Shown here: positions 60,840 to 64,000 of the stretch, in pieces | How positions within the stretch are numbered: the first letter of the stretch is position 1 | How the letters are laid out: the number at the start of each line of letters is the position of its first letter | Source of the DNA: Branchiostoma floridae | Lineage: Eukaryota; Chordata; Leptocardii; Amphioxiformes; Branchiostomatidae | Assembly: GCF_000003815.2 (NCBI RefSeq) | Contig: NC_049982.1 | Location: 10,067,947 to 10,131,946, forward strand | DNA length: 64,000 nucleotides | Reading direction: 5' to 3' | The notes under the pieces: generated by a model | Told to the model about the DNA's origin: nothing | Database searches by the model: none | What the model saw: only the letters and a program-made list of their open reading frames with translations | Program-made: the position numbers and the translations under genes

Positions 60840-62637
60840 GGAGGACACGTGCAGTCAGAAGAGAACTGCTGGAAATGTATTCCCAAGAAATATACTGTTT
60901 AAACAAGTCATAATAGGTGTGAAAATGTATTTATGTGAATCTGAATTTATGAAGTACCGGCGTTATTTCATCTGCAAAACCATTAGACTAAAACAACAAC
61001 TTGTACATTTGTTTTTATTTATCAACAATACCCTCTGTAATCATTTTGAATATTGTTTTGAATTTAGAATATTGTAAAATAAATGATTTGCAAGTCAAGA
61101 TGTACATTTTACGTCGATTGTACCCCTGCATCTTCATGTATACATGTATTGTGAAACAGCGACACCTTGCGATTTCTATGGCCTAACAGACCACCTGTTG
61201 ATTGTTTATCTTACAATCGCACCGTTTTCGTGCGTTTTGGCATGTTCTTTTGTGTCTTGTCATGGTGATTAAAGAATTTGAAAAAAAAACAACAGAGAAA
61301 TATTGTTTATTGTCTTCTTTGACTTAGCGTAATAGCCTATTTCTACCTTATCCAATAACATTTGAAATAAACCGAATACTATAGTTCATTTACAACAAAA
61401 CATATGTAGCCTTAACAAAGACTACAATACGTGATATATCTTACTGCCTGTAATAGTGCGTGTGTTGTAGGAAAAACTTCGACTATCGTAGATAAAAATC
61501 ATAAGCTATAAGATACCGATTACTGGATGTACCGTCTGACATTATATTATGTTCCGTAGTACTGTATTGTAGTATTAAAGGTAGAAATGAAATATTTTTA
61601 AAAAGTCGATTAATTCATGTTTCGCTGCAAGTAGCTGTTTAGCTAACGCATTGCAATGTGCAATATCCTGATAACAGATGTACGTGTATACGGCCCCCAA
61701 ATGTGAACTTACGACATGCCTAGTTGACACATAATCCTAAACTTATTTACCCAATAAACATGCGAACATGTCTTCAGTTCAATTACCCGTGAGTCGAATT
61801 TTGATGACGCTATTGTTTCCAGCAAAATGAAAATCCAGAATCTCTGTAAACTAACATTATGGTCCCCCCATGCTGCGTTCAGGGTGCCTTCAAGTGAAAC
61901 ACTGTACGCCATATTGATTGCCGCCACTGAACCACTCGTCCTTTGCCTTTGTTTCGCGTATTGATTGGCACGTATTGTTTACCGGCTGTTTGGCAACAAC
62001 AGGATTACGTTTCCCTAACAGCTCCGCGGCGCGCTATCAAATGTAGTCACCCGGGGGATGGACGCACACACGTCGCTGAAACTGTCGTGCTGGAGATTCA
62101 ACATATGGAGCAGGGAACTTTCGTACCTCATGCTGCGGATAGAGCTTCTACGTCGGCACTTGAAACATCTATGACGTGACGATTTTCAAAGGTAAGACTT
62201 CAGAAAAAGTTGACATGTGCGTAACAATGACATGCGTCTGATTATACGCGAATATAGAAAAACATTTGAGTCAAAAGTTGAAATATTATAGTCACCACCT
62301 CTACATCATAATGTACATAAGGATCACTTGGCTAATGTGACCAAATAAATGGGTTTTGGAAGTCCCTAAGGTAGGTAATTTTTTTCATACAAAATCAAAT
62401 TTTAAATTTAATTATTTATATACCAACATTGCAGGCATACACATGAATATGTTAGCCTGAATGACTTTGATAGTTACTAATTCAAGAACAACACATATAC
62501 AAGATACAACAATAACATGACAGGTACCCATTAACACAGGCATTGTAGCTACCTGTCCATATAGATCAGATTTTATCGGTCCAGTGTGTGGTCTTCTAGG
62601 GCATTTTTAACTGTATTCTGTACAACAAGTCGTCACC
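60840..62637. other. 3' UTR of the KY-like gene and downstream interval
   Basis: The UTR carries AATAAA near 61078 and ATTAAA near 61268 followed by an A run. At 61943-62190 an open stretch ends at a good donor (CAAAG|GTAAGAC near 62191) and may be a 5' untranslated exon of the candidate gene starting at 62638. MITE-like text at 62288-62612 lies between them. Confidence 0.4.
62288..62612. mobile_element. Diverged repeat of the 4860/9117 MITE family
   Basis: gatcacttggctaatgtgacc and ctacctgtccatatagatca followed by gtgtggtcttctagg parallel the copy at 9117-9355 in the same order. The outer inverted repeats are worn. The centre seems to be interrupted by extra AT-rich DNA. Confidence 0.5.
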
Positions 62638-62700
62638 ATGGCTGAATCGTTCATTTGTGAAGATATAGGCTTCAGGAACATCACTGAACGAGATGCCGTG
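62638..62700 (+). CDS. Candidate first coding exon of a gene running right
   Basis: The ATG sits in a strong start context (caccATGG), reads 21 codons (MAESFICEDIGFRNITERDA and one more) and stops at a donor (GTG|GTGAGG) in phase 0. A possible 5' untranslated exon ending at 62191 lies upstream. No partner exon was recognised to the window end, so the family is unknown. Confidence 0.4.
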
Positions 62701-64000
62701 GTGAGGCTGTATGAGAATTATGTTTAGACAGGGATGTTGACACTGCAATACAAATACGACCACAACGCCACTTGTTGTATGATCATAGTTTCATTGACAT
62801 TGCACTTGAATGTTGTACATTATGTGACTATGCTTTGAACCAGAAAACCAGAAAGGCACTTCAAAATTTGCCACTATGTGTGGTAAGTGTACAGTACACT
62901 TGGTATGAAGCTTGACTACACAGTGAAATATGAACGAGCTATTATGTGTTTATCTTATCAGCTAACGGTGCTTTTATCATAGATTGGAACAAAGATGACA
63001 TTTTCTGTTAACTCAGATATGTATGAAACATGTTCTTTGTAATCAGTGCAAAAAGTTGTGTACGTAGCCGACAGAATGTCAATATGATCGGATATGGCAA
63101 TGCTTTTGAAACATAAGTTATCGGTACTGTATAAAACTTGTTACGACTATCAGCAGTAGATCTAGAAATATAAGATTACACTTGGCACCAATCTTTAGGC
63201 TACCAACACTTCTGAACATGTGGCTAACACCCATGGAGAATTATGTGACATATAATTTCCTGCCATGTTTACTTTCACAACAAAGGTTATACCCCCTGTT
63301 ACCTGATAGCGTGGGAGAATAACACACCAAGTCTAGGTGTGTTCTACAGAAATATTTTGCGGAATTATCCATCATCTACAAGTATATTTAGAAATTTATT
63401 CTATTTCATTAATTTCAAATGCTATCAAAACATATCATATGGAATATTTTGGCCACTGCTATTTGTCCAAGAAGAACTTGGCTAACGTCAATTATCACAA
63501 ACAACATGGTCTGTAAAAGGAACCCACGGATTAGATGCCGTGTTAGTAGAACAAAATAATGAAATAGAAGGTTCCCCTTTCCGTTGTTAACCATACGGTC
63601 GTGGAAGAATGCGAACAATTGCAAGAAGGTGACACCAAGTACTTCGTCGTGTCAGCGTATCATTGATTTTTGTTGCTTTTCAAATCAAGGACATTTGTCG
63701 TGAATAAATTGTTTACAGAGCACACGAAACCCGAACCCATGGGGACAAGGGCCTACATCACTCATCTTAGCACCAGAGCAAAATATTTTCAAGGTTTGGA
63801 CAAAACAAATTATCAGAGAGTGGTGCTGGGCATGGAGCTGTCCTTCTAAGTGGTGCCTGAGCTTTCAAGTGCCCCGGTTTACATTGACTGTTAGTATTGA
63901 CAAAAACGTGAATAGTCCTGGTACAAACGCATGACGTTCTAAATGATACGTTATCTGCACTCTCTTTTTATTAGATATTATACCAGACGTTCTTGTAAAT
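62701..64000. other. Right-edge interval, no gene recognised
   Basis: If the exon at 62638 is real, this is its first intron. No exon with family similarity was found on either strand. Confidence 0.35.

Noticed and set aside
1-64000. CRISPR arrays, operons, prophage or rRNA
   Set aside because: None seen; the window has spliced animal genes, and all regular repeats are microsatellites, minisatellites or transposon-derived.

Overview
The window is intron-rich animal DNA. I read it as a lancelet (amphioxus, Branchiostoma) genomic segment. This rests on recognisable chordate orthologues (a Dbx homeobox gene, Ric-8, SPTY2D1, FNBP4), mostly small exons with short introns, abundant miniature inverted-repeat elements, and lineage-type genes such as a hillarin/KY-like protein and an unusual receptor tyrosine kinase. 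The species cannot be fixed from sequence alone. All exon models below were built by hand from reading frame, GT/AG sites and phase.

Left part (1-25 kb), old conserved genes. The 5' two-thirds or so of an FNBP4-like WW-domain gene runs leftward off the edge (91-3434). It lies head to head with a complete 16-exon Ric-8 gene (3985-11631), a G-alpha chaperone/exchange factor. A 764-bp transposon with perfect 71-bp terminal inverted repeats and a broken RecQ-like helicase fragment follows (12518-13281). Then come a small secreted coiled-coil gene (14040-14692, minus), SPTY2D1 (17307-21079, minus; histone chaperone) and Dbx (22327-24890, plus; neural homeobox repressor). The human counterparts of FNBP4, RIC8A, SPTY2D1 and DBX1 all lie on chromosome 11p, so this block looks like ancestral chordate linkage.

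Middle (24.9-43.7 kb). About 7.8 kb without a recognisable gene lies downstream of Dbx. It is followed by a secreted vWA protein with a thrombospondin-like start (32734-35412, plus) and a single-exon, 904-residue receptor tyrosine kinase with cadherin-like, EGF-like and Ig-like ectodomain parts (36215-38929, minus). A block of four ~150-bp tandem repeats lies at 39.88-40.48 kb; its relatives lie near 11.1 kb and 49.3 kb.

Right part (43.7-64 kb). A nine-exon gene encodes an unusual vWA plus C-terminal BRCT protein (43720-48369, minus). A copy of its last BRCT exon lies in opposite orientation at 51422-51505. Next is a seven-exon hillarin/KY-like gene (55397-60839, plus) whose transglutaminase-like domain appears to lack the catalytic Cys and His. 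A possible first coding exon of a further plus-strand gene is at 62638-62700.

The genes are independent eukaryotic transcription units, not an operon. The strongest candidates for something undescribed are the vWA-BRCT protein with its orphan BRCT exon, the retrogene-like cadherin/EGF/Ig receptor kinase, and the catalytically degenerate KY-like protein.
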